Of a stretch of DNA of 64,000 bases, positions 46,901 to 58,721 are shown piece after piece. Source of the stretch: Plecoglossus altivelis (taxonomy: Eukaryota; Chordata; Actinopteri; Osmeriformes; Plecoglossidae); assembly GCA_036571765.1 (NCBI GenBank), contig BROE01000020.1:14569143-14633142 (forward strand). Direction: 5' to 3'. A program made the position numbers and the translations under genes. Each line of letters opens with the position of its first letter. Position 1 is the stretch's first letter. The notes under the pieces were generated by a model. That model made no database searches and was not told the origin of the DNA. It saw nothing but the letters and a program-made list of their open reading frames with translations.

Positions 46901-49882
46901 TCTAGTGCCCTCTAGTTGTCAGATTATACAGTCACACCTACACTAACCCCACAGCTGAGGCTTTCTGGCTGCAGTTTGGGATCCCTTTGAGTGGATAAGT
47001 GGGCTTGAACGGTATTTCTTGGCCGCAGGTTCTAGATGGAAAGGAGGAGGTGGAGAAACAGCACCGTGAGAACATCAAGAAGCTGAATGCTGTTGTAGAG
47101 CGCCAGGAGAGGGAGATGACGTCCCAGCGGACTGACTCTGAAGAGCTGCAGGAGAAGAGCCGAAGCCTGCAGGCTGCCCTTGACAACGCCTACAAGTAAT
47201 CCAACACACCCCACCCCAACTTACTAGCGTCAACAGAAGACATAAAAACTGATGCATTACCTCAACACTGATCTTTTCCACCTGGAACTGTCACCATTCA
47301 GCAGATTGATCTTGTGTAGTCAAGGGATGTTTCTCCAACTGCAGGGAACTAGCTGAGCTGCACAAGGCCAAAGCCACCAAGGCCAGTGAGGTGCAGGAAG
47401 CAGCCCTGAGCAGGGAGACCCAGGCCAAAGAGGCCCTGAGCGTGGCCCTGGAGCAGGCCCAGGAAGAGGCCCGCATGCAGCAGGAGGCCCTCGTCAACCA
47501 GGTGACACCATCAGATTCATCGGACTAGATAATAACACTGGCTCTGGGAGTGTAATCCTGGGTGTACCCTCTCGTTAACGCTGTGTGGCCCTGCAGGTAG
47601 CTGACCTGAGGCTGGCTCTGCAGAGAGCAGAGCAGCAGCAGGCTAGGAAGGAGGACTACCTGAGGGAGGAGATCAGTGAGCTGCAGCAGGTACCTTCATG
47701 TTGGTTCACTTGGTTCCCCAACACAACGATGACTCAATCTGTTTTTAAAGCCATTCAGTGCACACGTTGGCTATTGACCTTCAAAAACAATAGTAGTTGA
47801 TGATGGATTATGTGCTGTCTTGTATTGATGTGGTTTCTGACTGACACCGTAGAGACTACAGGAAGGTGAAACCAGGAACCAGGAGTTGAGTCAGAGCGTT
47901 ACCTCAGCAACGCGGCCCTTACTCCGACAGATTGAGAACCTGCAGGCTTCCCTGGGGGGCCAAACTGCATCATGGGAGAAACTGGAGAAGAGCATCTCAG
48001 ACCGCCTAGGTGAGAAGTCTAGCTTTACTTGACATGATGTTTTACAGGTTACAGGTCTGAAGTTGTACGACTGTGTCAATGTTTTTTCTGTTCTTGTCGC
48101 TTCTCTTGAACTCTGACCAGTGGATGCCCAAACCCAGCTGGCGGTTGCCGTGGAGAAGGAGCGCGCAGCCACGGAGGAGCTACAGACGGTCAAGGCCCAG
48201 CTGGTCTCACTGGAATCCCAGAATTCCCTGCTCCGTCAAGAGAAGAGCCGTGTCCTTGGCCAGCTGGACGCAGAGAAGGGCAGAAGAGAGAAACTAGAGG
48301 ATGACAGCAGCAGGTACTGAAAGATCAGACCACTGCTGATTGTAGCCTTTTGTTTAGGATTTCTTGAGGTAAACCTACTGTATGTCTCCATTATACTGGG
48401 TCAGTCTGTGGGATAACCTGGGACTTCAACAATTGTAGATCTACTTTTATAATTTGATTGTGTCTGTTTTTGTAGAGAGCATGTTGAGTTGGAGAATCTG
48501 AGAGGAGAACACAATAGAGTCCTGGAAGAGGCCAAGAAGGAGAAGGTATAGTATGTTCCATCCAGACCTGCCAACATTGCCAGGTCTCTAGGAATACTTC
48601 CTCATACACTGCTGTCTCCTCCCACTAGCTTCTACTGACCAATCAGCTAGAGATGGAGAAAATGAAGGTGGAGCAAGAGAAGAAAAAATGCTACCTAGCA
48701 CAAGAGGCCCTCAAAGAAAAGGTAGGATCTTTTTTGCGTTCTTCACAAAGCAACTTACCTGCTATTGAACACCATTCCTAAACCTAGCCGGTGTGTGAAT
48801 GATACAGTGAAGTGATATGGGATGGTGTTTCCCTCCAGGAGAGGAAGGTGATGGTCCACTCTACAGGGGAGCCCCCTGCCTCCTCCACACCTTCCCTGTC
48901 CCGCTCCAGCTCTGTCAGTGGGACCGACCACGGTGGCCTTCACACCTCCTTCCTCTCTCTGGTACTCTGCCCTGACACATCTCAGCTCATAGTTGTAACC
49001 CACCTACCGGGAGGTTTGTTTGTTTCGGTGATGAGAACATGTCAGTGGCTTCTGTTTGTCAGGATGACCCTCTGGATCACTCCATGGGCAGCATGTCCAT
49101 GTCTATAAGTGGGACCAACCTGTACGAGGCAGCTCGGCTAAGCGGAGGGTCGAGCATCATGGAGAACCTCCAGTCGCAGCTCAAACTTCGAGAGGGAGAA
49201 ATCGCACATCTGCAGGTTGCTGGATCCAGATGAACGCAACATATTTATAGCGTTGATATTTGATGTTTACTGTGGATGTATGAAATGTACTTTTTTACAT
49301 TCTTAACTAAACTTGATTTCTCTTTCCTTTCTTTTATTCCCAGCTGGAGATCTCCAGTCTGGAGAGGAGTCGTTCAGTCATGGCAGAGGAGCTAGTGCGA
49401 CTAACCAATCAGAATGATGAATTAGAGGACAAGGTGAAGGAGATCCCCAAGCTGAAGGTGAATCTAAAGGTGAGCAGGGGATTCAGCCAGGTTCCAGAAA
49501 CCTTCAATTAAACCATGGCTTAGTAAAACACTAGTTTGACTTCTTCTCTGCGTCCAGCTGGCCGAGGAAACGGCTTAGTAAAACACTAGTTTTACTGAGA
49601 CTACTACTCACCTTAACTGACACAAAGCTTCTTTTAATAACACTAGTTATAAATTGGGATTGTTTTTACAATGTCTTCTAAAAGATTCCAGATATTTTGA
49701 ACAGACACAGAATCACGTGTGTGTGTGTGTGTGTGTGTCAGGACCTGGAGCAGAGACACAACACTATCCTTCAGATGTACGGGGAGAAAGCGGAGGAGGC
49801 TGACGAGCTGAAGCTTGACCTGGAAGACGTGAAGAACATGTACAAAACCCAGATCGACGAACTGCTGAAGAACCAGAAATAG
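43977..49882 (+). CDS. TMF1: TMF1, TATA element modulatory factor 1 (Golgi golgin)
   Basis: TMF1 is a Golgi coiled-coil protein that binds Rab6 and acts in retrograde traffic; it was first named for binding a TATA element. Exons: 43977-44112, 44219-45597, 45815-45918, 46165-46291, 46373-46478, 46559-46701, 47029-47195, 47345-47501, 47597-47689, 47853-48009, 48121-48313, 48476-48545, 48629-48721, 48839-48961, 49063-49215, 49344-49469, 49742-49882. They total 1156 codons with stop (1155 aa; human 1093). The start MSWFNASQLSSFAKQAL is the conserved golgin-like N-terminus. Exon 2 holds the disordered region with PSPPVSAFSSGTSTTSDIEV and an acidic Glu/Lys run. From about residue 506 to the end it is heptad-rich coiled coil, finishing with the conserved QMYGEKAEEADEL and YKTQIDELL region. 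The exon 4 acceptor (GCGGTAG) has a weak pyrimidine tract but is needed for frame. Confidence 0.96.
49717..49738 (+). repeat. (GT)n immediately before the TMF1 last-exon acceptor
   Basis: Eleven GT units run straight into the acceptor CAG of the final TMF1 exon (49742), replacing the usual polypyrimidine tract. Confidence 0.9.
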
Positions 49883-50342
49883 GCTTAGTGCTCCTCACTC
49901 CCAGGACAAAGACTCAAACACTAATACAAAATGCAGATACGTGACTGTCAAATAAGAAATGACATATTCCTGATAGTTTGATTGTGATTTCTCAATAATT
50001 TAGTTTTAAGAAATTCCGTTTAGTTATTTTCGTTTCAAATGTAAATATCAGAATGTCTAACTGTGGATGATGGTACATGGGAAGCCAATCAACATCAAAA
50101 CATCTATAGGTTCATTCAAAATGATGGAAAGAAATTACTCAGTACAAGTTATTGTTGTGGATATTTTATTGGGATTGAATGGCTGGAAGCAAATTGGACT
50201 ATCAAGTTATATTGACAGTTTACCGGTTTCTTCTTTACAAGGCATGTTGATTGTGAATTTGTGTCATTCTGATGGCTCTAGATTTTTTCATAAGGACGAT
50301 GTCATGATCATGGAGAGTATTTATTGGTGAAGGAAATAGACA

Positions 50343-50689
50343 ATAAAAATTTCTATGGATGAAAAGGAAGTAGATCATGCATTTTACATCGGGGAGGACA
50401 GTGGGATCCCTACTACTGGAATAAATGAAAAAATATAATGTATTTTCCTTTCAATAACATTTGCTCTTCATCTGAAAAGGATGATTTTGAGAATAGCTGG
50501 ATCTTTGCACTAAAGTGTGTTCTCAATTTGTGGCTAGGCTTAAATGTAACCGGAGACTGTTAGATCCATCAAAACAATTTGCACAAACGTACGTATGTTG
50601 ATCAGTAATCAGGTCGTGTATCATGTGAGACATGATCTGCTTCTGCTGAACGTTTTGAAGATTTTGCTCTGTATAGATATGTAAATAAA
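50343..50689 (+). terminator. TMF1: TMF1 polyadenylation signals
   Basis: Three AATAAA hexamers occur after the TMF1 stop: 50343-50348, 50420-50425 and 50684-50689. Any of them could end the mRNA, giving 3' UTRs of roughly 0.5 to 0.8 kb. Confidence 0.5.
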
Positions 50690-51120
50690 CATTTATTTGC
50701 GATGGTGACGTGGACATGGGGAAACCAGGTTTTCTGACATTTGTACGCAATTAGAAACATTCAAAAACTAAGGACACAGAAAACTTTTCCGAATAAGACA
50801 CTGAAATGTAAAGTGCACTGTGGCCATAAGGTTCGCCATATTTTATGTTAAACTACAGTAGTTATGAGTTGAATTATATTTTTCACGCAGGGCAAGTTCC
50901 ATTCGTAAGAAACATTTTCACATTGCACTTAAGTCAGGATTGTAAATGAAGGAATCGGATCTGTAGGCATTGGTTACAAATGTGAGTTCCGTGGTCTAAG
51001 GTTACATACGCCACTATTTGGGGTCGAGTCATTGGTTTCATAGCCACAGGGGGTCTGTCTTCAGTTGCCACACAACCCCACCTTGTGGCTAACAATATAC
51101 TGCATGCCGGTGTTAGGTTT
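50690..51120. other. TMF1-EOGT intergenic region
   Basis: About 430 bases between the last TMF1 poly(A) candidate and the EOGT 5' exon. It must contain the EOGT promoter. I see no TATA box or gene. Confidence 0.4.
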
Positions 51121-51128
51121 CCGGTGTT

Positions 51129-51169
51129 ATGGCGCCTTACCTCATCAACATCTTTGAGAAAAGAAGAAC
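51129..51169 (+). other. EOGT: Candidate EOGT 5' UTR exon carrying the start of a uORF
   Basis: An ATG in a GTTATGGCGCC context is followed by 41 open bases and a strong donor, AAC|gtaagtg. Spliced to the acceptor at 52155 (CACTCACAG|ACTCTGG), the frame continues for six codons and stops at 52171-52173. This gives a 19-residue upstream ORF ending 33 bases before the main ATG. The exon's 5' boundary is unknown; 51129 is only the uORF start. Confidence 0.45.
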
Positions 51170-52057
51170 GTAAGTGTGTGTTCGTTTTCCAGTTGCATAC
51201 AATTGTTTTTCAGTTGTGTTAGCCAGATTGCTCAAACGGTTTTTCTGATTTGGAATAGCCTGTCTCTTGCCAGTTGGGATACTTAAGGTCTTTTGCCCGC
51301 AACATATGCTACAAATGTTGCTTTACAGCGATGCAACATAGTTCTTAGTACTGTATGCTTAAGACGGTTGCATTTTAAATGGAAACAATCCATTGAGTTT
51401 TCGCCACAATAAAAAGGGCCTTAACAATTCATGTCGTGCAGTTATTTGTGTAATATTTTACTAATTGTTGCTTACAGGATAGCATCTGAAGGAATGTAAT
51501 ACTAATGGTAGGTTACTGTGAAAAGATAGGTTGGAACACGAATTTATTGTAGCCTTCTAGTTTGATAGCAATGTAATTGAAGTCGAATATTCTAGTTCCA
51601 CGGAACTGAATTACTTCAAATTGTGCACCATGCACATTGTTCCACGGCAAGCAGTGAATTCGATTGTGGAATGTTGGAATGTACCCAAACAGTCAAACTA
51701 CTAATACTTAAGGCCTTATGGCATTAAATCCAAAAGTTTCGTTGAGTCAGTATTTTTTATTTATTGACAAACACATTTCCTGTTCTCACACAAAACAGCA
51801 TGGGAATGAATCCCATGCATTGACATAACACTTCTTAGCTGTAAAGGTTCACATGCACCCAAACTTGTTTTTGATGTCAACTTCCCCTATCCCTGCCATG
51901 ATTGCCCAAAACAATGGTAGGAAAAAGGTCACTAATATTTCCTGCAACAGGACCTCTCCTATAGGCTAGGTATTGAGATCTCCTTTGGGGTTGGTTCCCA
52001 CACAAATCCAATACCCACATGCTTGTAAACTATGGCATTACTCCCCAACCAAGGTTA

Positions 52058-52060
<3 letters not shown>

Positions 52061-52105
<45 letters not shown>

Positions 52106-52145
52106 CTCTCTCTCTCTCCGTCTCTCTCTCTCCGTCTCTCTCTCC
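52061..52145 (+). repeat. (CT)n tract in EOGT intron 1
   Basis: Long CT run with CCG interruptions that directly forms the polypyrimidine tract of the acceptor at 52155. Confidence 0.9.
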
Positions 52146-52206
52146 CACTCACAGACTCTGGAGTGAACTGTAAGCAAGGACTCATCTCTCCTATGGTTGT
52201 GTGTGC

Positions 52207-55200
52207 ATGACTATGCTGCTGCTGGTAGCACTGGGCATGGTCTGTACTTACACTGTGGTCAGTGCAGAGGAGGCTGAGAACACTAGCCGCAAACCACCGT
52301 TCAACTACAGCAGCTTGTCCTTGCCACCGGAGCATGTACCCTACTTCCTGTACAGCAACAAGAGGGTGGCCAAGATCTGCCGTCAGGATCCACTTTGCCC
52401 CTTTAAAGTAAGATATACATTAATACACCCTGCCATTTCTAATCACAAACACACTGCTTTGTAATGGTGTTATTTAGAAGGTGTTACATTCACACGGTTG
52501 CCAGGTTCTTAGGGGCTTTTCCACCTGGGCTGTTTGTGATCTTTTTTTGACAATTCAACTCAGTCGAACCGAACGCAAGATAAAGCTCACCGTCTGAGAG
52601 TGAGAAAAGCTCAGAGCTTAGGCTTAAGAGTCGAGACAGCTTGCTGTGTTTGTTTTCTGTGTCAAGGAGGAATCAAATGGTCTAATCTTCTGTGTGTATA
52701 TGCGAGATGTATCACCTCTTTACGTTTCCTCATTTGCTTATTGATGTATTTCGTTCACAATAGGACGCTCTGCTGGATGGTTCAGCTTGCTGGGGCTATG
52801 AGAAGAAATGTGGCCCAGAAAACCGCTTCAGCTATCCTGTCTGTGCCAAGGTCGACCCTGCATGGTACCGTGTTCACCACTGCATTCGCAAACAAAGAAA
52901 GCGTTACTCGTTTTAATTCTTAACCCATACTACGACATTAGCACATCCTCTGAATCCTGATTCATAGTTTCTGAAAAATCCCGGTGGCATCCAATATTTC
53001 GATGTTCCCTTCTTATTTGACCCGACCAAGATGTCCTGGATGTCTGTGTCCCAGGGTCAGCTCTGTGGAGGCAGCCCAAGATGTGTTCTGGAAGCAGGCA
53101 GACTTTGGTTACGTCAAGGAGCGTCTCAGTGAGATGAAGACCCTCTGCAAGGCCTCCAGTCCTGTAAGCCCCTTCTCTTATTCCCCACAGACCAGCTAGA
53201 CACAGGACTCTTGGATCAACAGCAGTAAACAACACCTTAAAGCGATAGAATACCGCTAAATATCTGGCAAATTCAACTTACCACTGCCCCATTTGAGGTG
53301 AAGGGTTCAGTAACTATAGCTATGAACTCACCTTTCATTTTGTTTTCATGCCAGTGCTTTGAAAATACTGAGGAGGGGAAAAAATGTCTTGAAGTATTTT
53401 CGAAGTATTGAAGTAGTAATGATGTACTATTTAGGAGGACTCCTCTCTGAAATGCTCCAGCCACACACGGTACTGCCGGGCCACCAACCTCTACCTGGAC
53501 CTCCGGAACCCTCCCAGAGGTCATGAGAGGTCAGTGCCTATGACAGGGTTGGACGTTATGTGAGCCACTTGCCAAACTGACCTGGGCAGTTTGGCAAGTG
53601 ACCTGGGCAGTTTGGCAAGTGGCTCACCAGTGTTCACTGTACAGGTATAAGGAGGACTTCCTTCAACAGGGGGAGATTGGAGGACACTGCAGACTGAACA
53701 AGAGAGCGCTGCAGGCAGAGGGAGGTCACAAGAGCCCCCTGCAGTCCTGGTGAGAATCAAGGACTACAAACTCATCGTTTCGACATAAGTAAAGAACGTT
53801 GCATTTGTTGAGAGGAATAGTCACCAAACCCTCTGCTATAGATACATGTGTGATGTTGGATAGTTGTCGGTAGTTGGAATGATGCTAAACACCGTTCCTC
53901 CTGGTCAAGGTATGCGGAGCTGCAGACCTACACAGAGTTAGACTTCCACCCCACCGACAGCGAGCACTGTGATGTCATCGTAGAGAAGCCCACCATCTTC
54001 ATGAAGCTGGATGCAGGTGAGAGGTCCTGTCTCCATGGCGAAGGCGCTCCTGCTACAGGAATGCTTCTGAGAGGGATTGATCGACCGTGCACGTGTTCTC
54101 GTTTCAGGTGTGAACATGTACCACCACTTTTGTGACTTTGTCAACCTGTACATCTCTCAGCACATCAACAACTCCTTCAGCCGTGATGTCAGCATCGTGA
54201 TGTGGGACACGGTTGGTCCAGTTCCTCGCCCACCTCCTATATCACACCACATTTCTTTTGAAGATGTATTCCAGTAATGGTCAGAGAGATAACTAGATCT
54301 GCTCTAGCTCATCCCCCACCATGGTGTTACCGCTCCTTGATTGGTGCATTCAAGTGGAAGGGAGCTAATGTAAGGGTAGCGAGTTGGAGCTGGTGTCTCT
54401 CACTTTACAAGGAATTCCCATGCTTCAGGAGCGGATCAAAGAGAAGCGTAGGGGGGGAAACCAGAATGATTCATGGGAAACCTTATCCTGTCCATTGTCA
54501 ACCTAACACCCCCACCTCCTCAGCCTCACAACTGTGGAGGTGAAAGAAGAGAGGAAGGAAAGAGAGCAAGAACAGGCAAGGAGAGGAAGAACCTTTCATC
54601 TGATAAACAACATATGTGAGCATGGCCACTAAACAGGTGGTGGCCTAGAGAACATTAAGATAAGACAGACTTCCTCAAGACATGACTGAACCGCAGCAAA
54701 ACATGACAAAACAATTTCAATCTATTTTGCTGACCTATGACAGAGATTGGTATAGCAGCCCAAGGATTCAGGTTGAATAATGTGCTTGTTGTTTTGACTG
54801 TGCGCTGACTCACATGAAAGCTCTTCATTAACTTAACACACTGCCACCATTACCCTTCATCTATGCTTGTCCTTTTCAGAGTGTTTACGGATACGGGGAT
54901 TTATTTAGTGAAACGTGGAAGGTCTTTTCTGACTATGACATCATCCACTTGAAAACTTTTGACACTAAAAGGGTAAGTTCCATGGTATATTGGTTTATGC
55001 AATAGGGCTTGTTTGCGATTGTGGGGTTCTGCACACTTGAGTGTGCATACAGTACCTGTGTGTGTGTGTGTGTGTGTGTGTATCTGCCTGTCTGTTTTGC
55101 AGCACCATGTTGTATAAAAAGCTGAGCTAAACTTTGTTGAATAATAATCTCTTTTCTCTTTTATCAGGTGTGTTTCAAAGACTCCTTCTTCTCGCTCCTC

Positions 55201-58200
55201 CCAAGGATGAGATACGGCCTGTTTTACAACACACCTTTGGTAGGCATTCGGCTATCGGGGTGGATATTGAAAACACTTTGATAGCATTTCTTCATTTTCA
55301 GGAGATTTGAATGTCTTTGAAGAGCTCCGACTGCCCCCGCCTCTCTGAAGCTCGTCTTTATGTTTTTATGAAGTCAGCTTTTTGTTTGGCTTTTTCCTGG
55401 CTCCTCCTGAAGTCTTCCCCTTGCGGTGATACCCTGCTTGGTCGTGTCATGCAATTTGGGTCAAATATTTATGTTATTTATTGAGCGTGTCCGGCGTCTA
55501 TGTTATTTAAATGATAATTTCAAGGAGATTTGTGTAAAGATCGTATCATGTAAATATGGAGGCTTGCAGAGGGCAGCCTTGAGGTGTGAAATATTGATAT
55601 GTTAGCTTCATATCTGATGCTTTCGATTGCCCCAGCTGCGTACATCATGTTTATATTCATGTGCTCATATTTACGACTGCTGTGCTCAGGCCTATAGGAA
55701 TGAGTAGTCAGGCAATGGTATGCGTGGGTTTGTTTGATGTAGTTTTCAGTGTGTGGGAATGAAATTCGAAAACTTCTATCCTATTAGAAATATGCATGCG
55801 AGGTAGAGGGCTGATGTGTTTCTTTGGTGTGTTGATGACAGATATCTGAGTGCCACAGCAAAGGGATGTTCAAGGCATTCTCCCAGCATGTCTTACACCG
55901 ACTCAACATTTCACAGGAACATTCCCAGGTAGGAAATCCAGCATAGTATGTGAGGTCACTCAGTCACAACACACAACTTCTTTTGAGTATAACCCTTCAC
56001 CATAGAGGCCTACCGTTAACCTGTTTTCAAACCACAACCTGAGAACATTCGACTGTCTTTACCCACACCTGTTATAGTTGTGGTACGGCTGCTTATTCAG
56101 AAGATATGCCAATAGCGTAGTGGTTAGGTATCAGCTGGAGCTCCTGGGAGCTGACCCTGCATCCTGCAGCTGATGATCGACACAGGGAGACACTGAGCTG
56201 CTCTCCTCTACTCTCTCCTCTGTTCTCTCCTGCTCGCTCCTCTGCTCTCACCTCTACCCTCTCTGCTCTCTCTCTTACTCTCTCCTCTACTCTCTCTCTC
56301 TCTCCCTTGCTCTCTCTACTCGCTTTCCTGCTCTCTCCTCTGCTCTCTGCTCTCTCTCCTCTGCTCTGCTCTCTCCTCATCATATCTGCCCTCCTCATCC
56401 CTACAGGTTTACCTGCATATCCACCCATTTAAAACTGTTGAAAGCAAATCTTGCATTTAGATTTTGATGTTCGGGTTTGACAGGCGGTTTTTCCTTATTT
56501 GAGTAATGTGGTGTTTTAATGCTGGCTGTGACTGTGGTGGTATTCTCTCTTGGCTGTCTCAGAGCCCTGTCTCAGAGGTACTTATGCAGCAGGTGTGGAG
56601 AAGCTGTGAACCACTAGATGGCAGTGGTGCATAAGATGAGCCGCTATTCTGTTTGGAGTGGAGTCTTAAAATGCCTGGCTGAAGCCCCCTTAATGACATT
56701 TAAGAATCCCCCGATATTGATTGAAGAAGCGTATTAAAACAAGTGCCTTCCGATTGAAAAGAAGCTTTCCCGAGGATGTTCCATTTGCCCTTGTATTTAC
56801 GACTTTACATTAGAACACACAGTACATTCAAATGTTCTATAATTGTATTTAATGAACTGTTTTATCCCCTTGCTGCATAGGGAATACGACTGTGCAGCCA
56901 TCACTGAACTGGTTGCTCTGGGTTACCCTGGGCCAGACTGACTGATCAGTGTTTGTGTTTCTGCTTCCAGGAGGGGCGTGTTCGTGTCACACTGTTAGCA
57001 CGGAGCACAGAGTACCGTAGGATATTAAACCTGCAGGAGGTGAGTCCAGCACTGCCCACTCTCATTCGCCCACCCTCCCTCCCTTCCCTTCTGCCCTCCC
57101 TTCCCTTCAGCCCTCCCTCTCTGCTTCCTCTCATTGATTTACTGCCTTACGTTCTAAACTGGCCATTTAAAATCTTATTTGCTATAAACTGCAAGAGTAA
57201 AAGACCTGTGATTTATACCGCCACTGGCCCTGTTTGTTTGGTCTTTCATTGATCAGAGAATGCATCTCCCTGTGTCCCTGCAGCTTGTAAACGGCCTGAA
57301 GACCGTGCCTTTATTGGAGGTCAAAGTGTTGGACTACAAATACAAGTGAGTGAGGCTGAGTTTGTATTCCTCTGACAGGCCCAGTGGATTAAGAGTGGAT
57401 TAATGGTCAGGTCCTGCCTGGAGAAAGGGCAAGGCAGAGGGACTGAGTGACAAGTCCATATTACCATGCAGTGCATGGCGAGTATGAAGTTGACACAGAG
57501 GGCTTTGTGTTGACACAGCGGAGGGTGTTTATGGTACATGGCAGGAAGATGAGCTGTATGTTGTTGCTGAGAACACAGCGTTGGTAATGCCGGTGTGTTT
57601 TCGTGTGTCCCAAGGGAGCTTCCGTTCCTGGAGCAGCTCAGGACCACACACAACTCTGACATCTTCATCGGGATGCATGGGGCGGGACTTACACACCTCC
57701 TCTTCCTCCCCGATTGGGCTGTCATTTTTGAGCTGTCAGTAAACTTTATTTATTTTCGGTTGCGTTTTTAACGTCTGTCTGTCGTCTGTTTGTTGATCTG
57801 TCTGTGTCATGTAAATGTGTCTGGTCCTTTCGGTATTTAAGTGTAAATGTCTCGATCCATCTTTTTCGCTTGACTGCCTGTCTGTCAAACATCACAGCCT
57901 ACTGTGGATGGTCGTACATAAAGGGGAAACTGGGACAGGTGTGAGTGTTTGTGTGTGCGCGCGTGTGTGTGTGCGTGCAACATGCGACCTGGCTGCATGC
58001 TGTGCTCTGTTAGCCCTTAGTCATGCAGCATAATGGTGAAGTACAGCCCAATTAAGCAGACATTCATCACGCCAGCCAGGGTAGGGCTGGGAGGGTGAGG
58101 CAAAGGGAGCGGAAGGGGGGGGGGGTGGAGGTGAGAGAGGCAGAGAAAGCAGGAGATAAAGTGTCTGCATCTGTTTCTCTACAGATATAATTGTGAGGAT

Positions 58201-58507
58201 GAGAGCTGCTATCGAGATTTGGCTCGGCTGCGGGGCATCCGATACGTGACTTGGCAGAAAAGGGACAAAGTGCTCCCGCAGGACAAGGTGGGGACACTCC
58301 AAGTGGCTGTCTGCTGTAACATCTGCTGTAACCTCCAACACCTTCTAGGTCTCCAGCCCAACTCTCTGGAGATGCCTTACTAATGCTCACCTGTGGCTAC
58401 AGCATTCATCACTACTGTACTGACTTGACACGTACGCTTACACACTGAGACTTAAAGCAACCTCAATAACTGCTCAGTGTAAAATATTTGCCTGTCAGTC
58501 AGTCATG

Positions 58508-58565
<58 letters not shown>

Positions 58566-58721
58566 CATCCCCAGGGCCATCATCCCACGTTGGGGGACCA
58601 TCCGAAGTTCACCAACTACTCCTTCAACGTGGAAGAGTTCCTGCGTCTTGTTCTGGAGGCTGCTGACTATGTCACGCAGCACCACAGGTGGCGATCGCAG
58701 CCTCGACATGAAGAGCTGTAG
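52207..58721 (+). CDS. EOGT: EOGT, EGF-domain-specific O-GlcNAc transferase
   Basis: EOGT (GT61 family) transfers GlcNAc from UDP-GlcNAc to Ser/Thr of EGF repeats such as those of Notch, in the ER lumen. Exons: 52207-52407, 52764-52864, 53055-53163, 53435-53529, 53645-53749, 53910-54016, 54108-54211, 54880-54972, 55168-55239, 55842-55928, 56971-57039, 57284-57345, 57615-57734, 58185-58287, 58575-58721. They sum to 525 codons with stop (524 aa; human 527). Visible: a signal peptide (MTMLLLVALGMV, about 1-20); NYSS, NNSF, NISQ and NYSF glycosylation sites; a DYD metal/nucleotide-binding-type motif (about 292-294); the GT61 motif MHGAGLTHLLFLP (about 421-433); and C-terminal HEEL, a KDEL-like ER retrieval signal. 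The in-frame GTG at 52201 is not the start; ATG 52207 is chosen. Confidence 0.96.
53560..53627 (+). repeat. Perfect 20-bp inverted repeat with tandem 21-bp copies in an EOGT intron
   Basis: The left arm GTGAGCCACTTGCCAAACTG (53560-53579) is exactly reverse-complementary to 53608-53627. Between them, a 21-bp unit (ACCTGGGCAGTTTGGCAAG plus TG) occurs twice in tandem, at 53580-53600 and 53601-53621. Two nested hairpins are possible, loops 7 and 28 nt. It fills most of the 115-base intron 53530-53644. Confidence 0.95.
55057..55080 (+). repeat. (TG)n in EOGT intron
   Basis: Twelve TG units in the intron after exon 54880-54972, about 90 bases upstream of the next acceptor. Confidence 0.9.
56195..56375 (+). 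repeat. CTCTCCTCTGCTCT pyrimidine-rich array
   Basis: Imperfect CTCTCC/CTCTGC units in the 1 kb EOGT intron 55929-56970. The minus-strand Arg/Glu-rich ORF here is a repeat artefact. Confidence 0.85.
58509..58564 (+). repeat. (TG)n before the EOGT last-exon acceptor
   Basis: Twenty-eight TG units end only ten bases before the acceptor AG at 58573-58574, separated by ACATCCCC. Confidence 0.95.

Noticed and set aside
56105..56150. tRNA-like GTAGTGGTTAG sequence in an EOGT intron
   Set aside because: Resembles an A box, but no B box follows at the correct distance.
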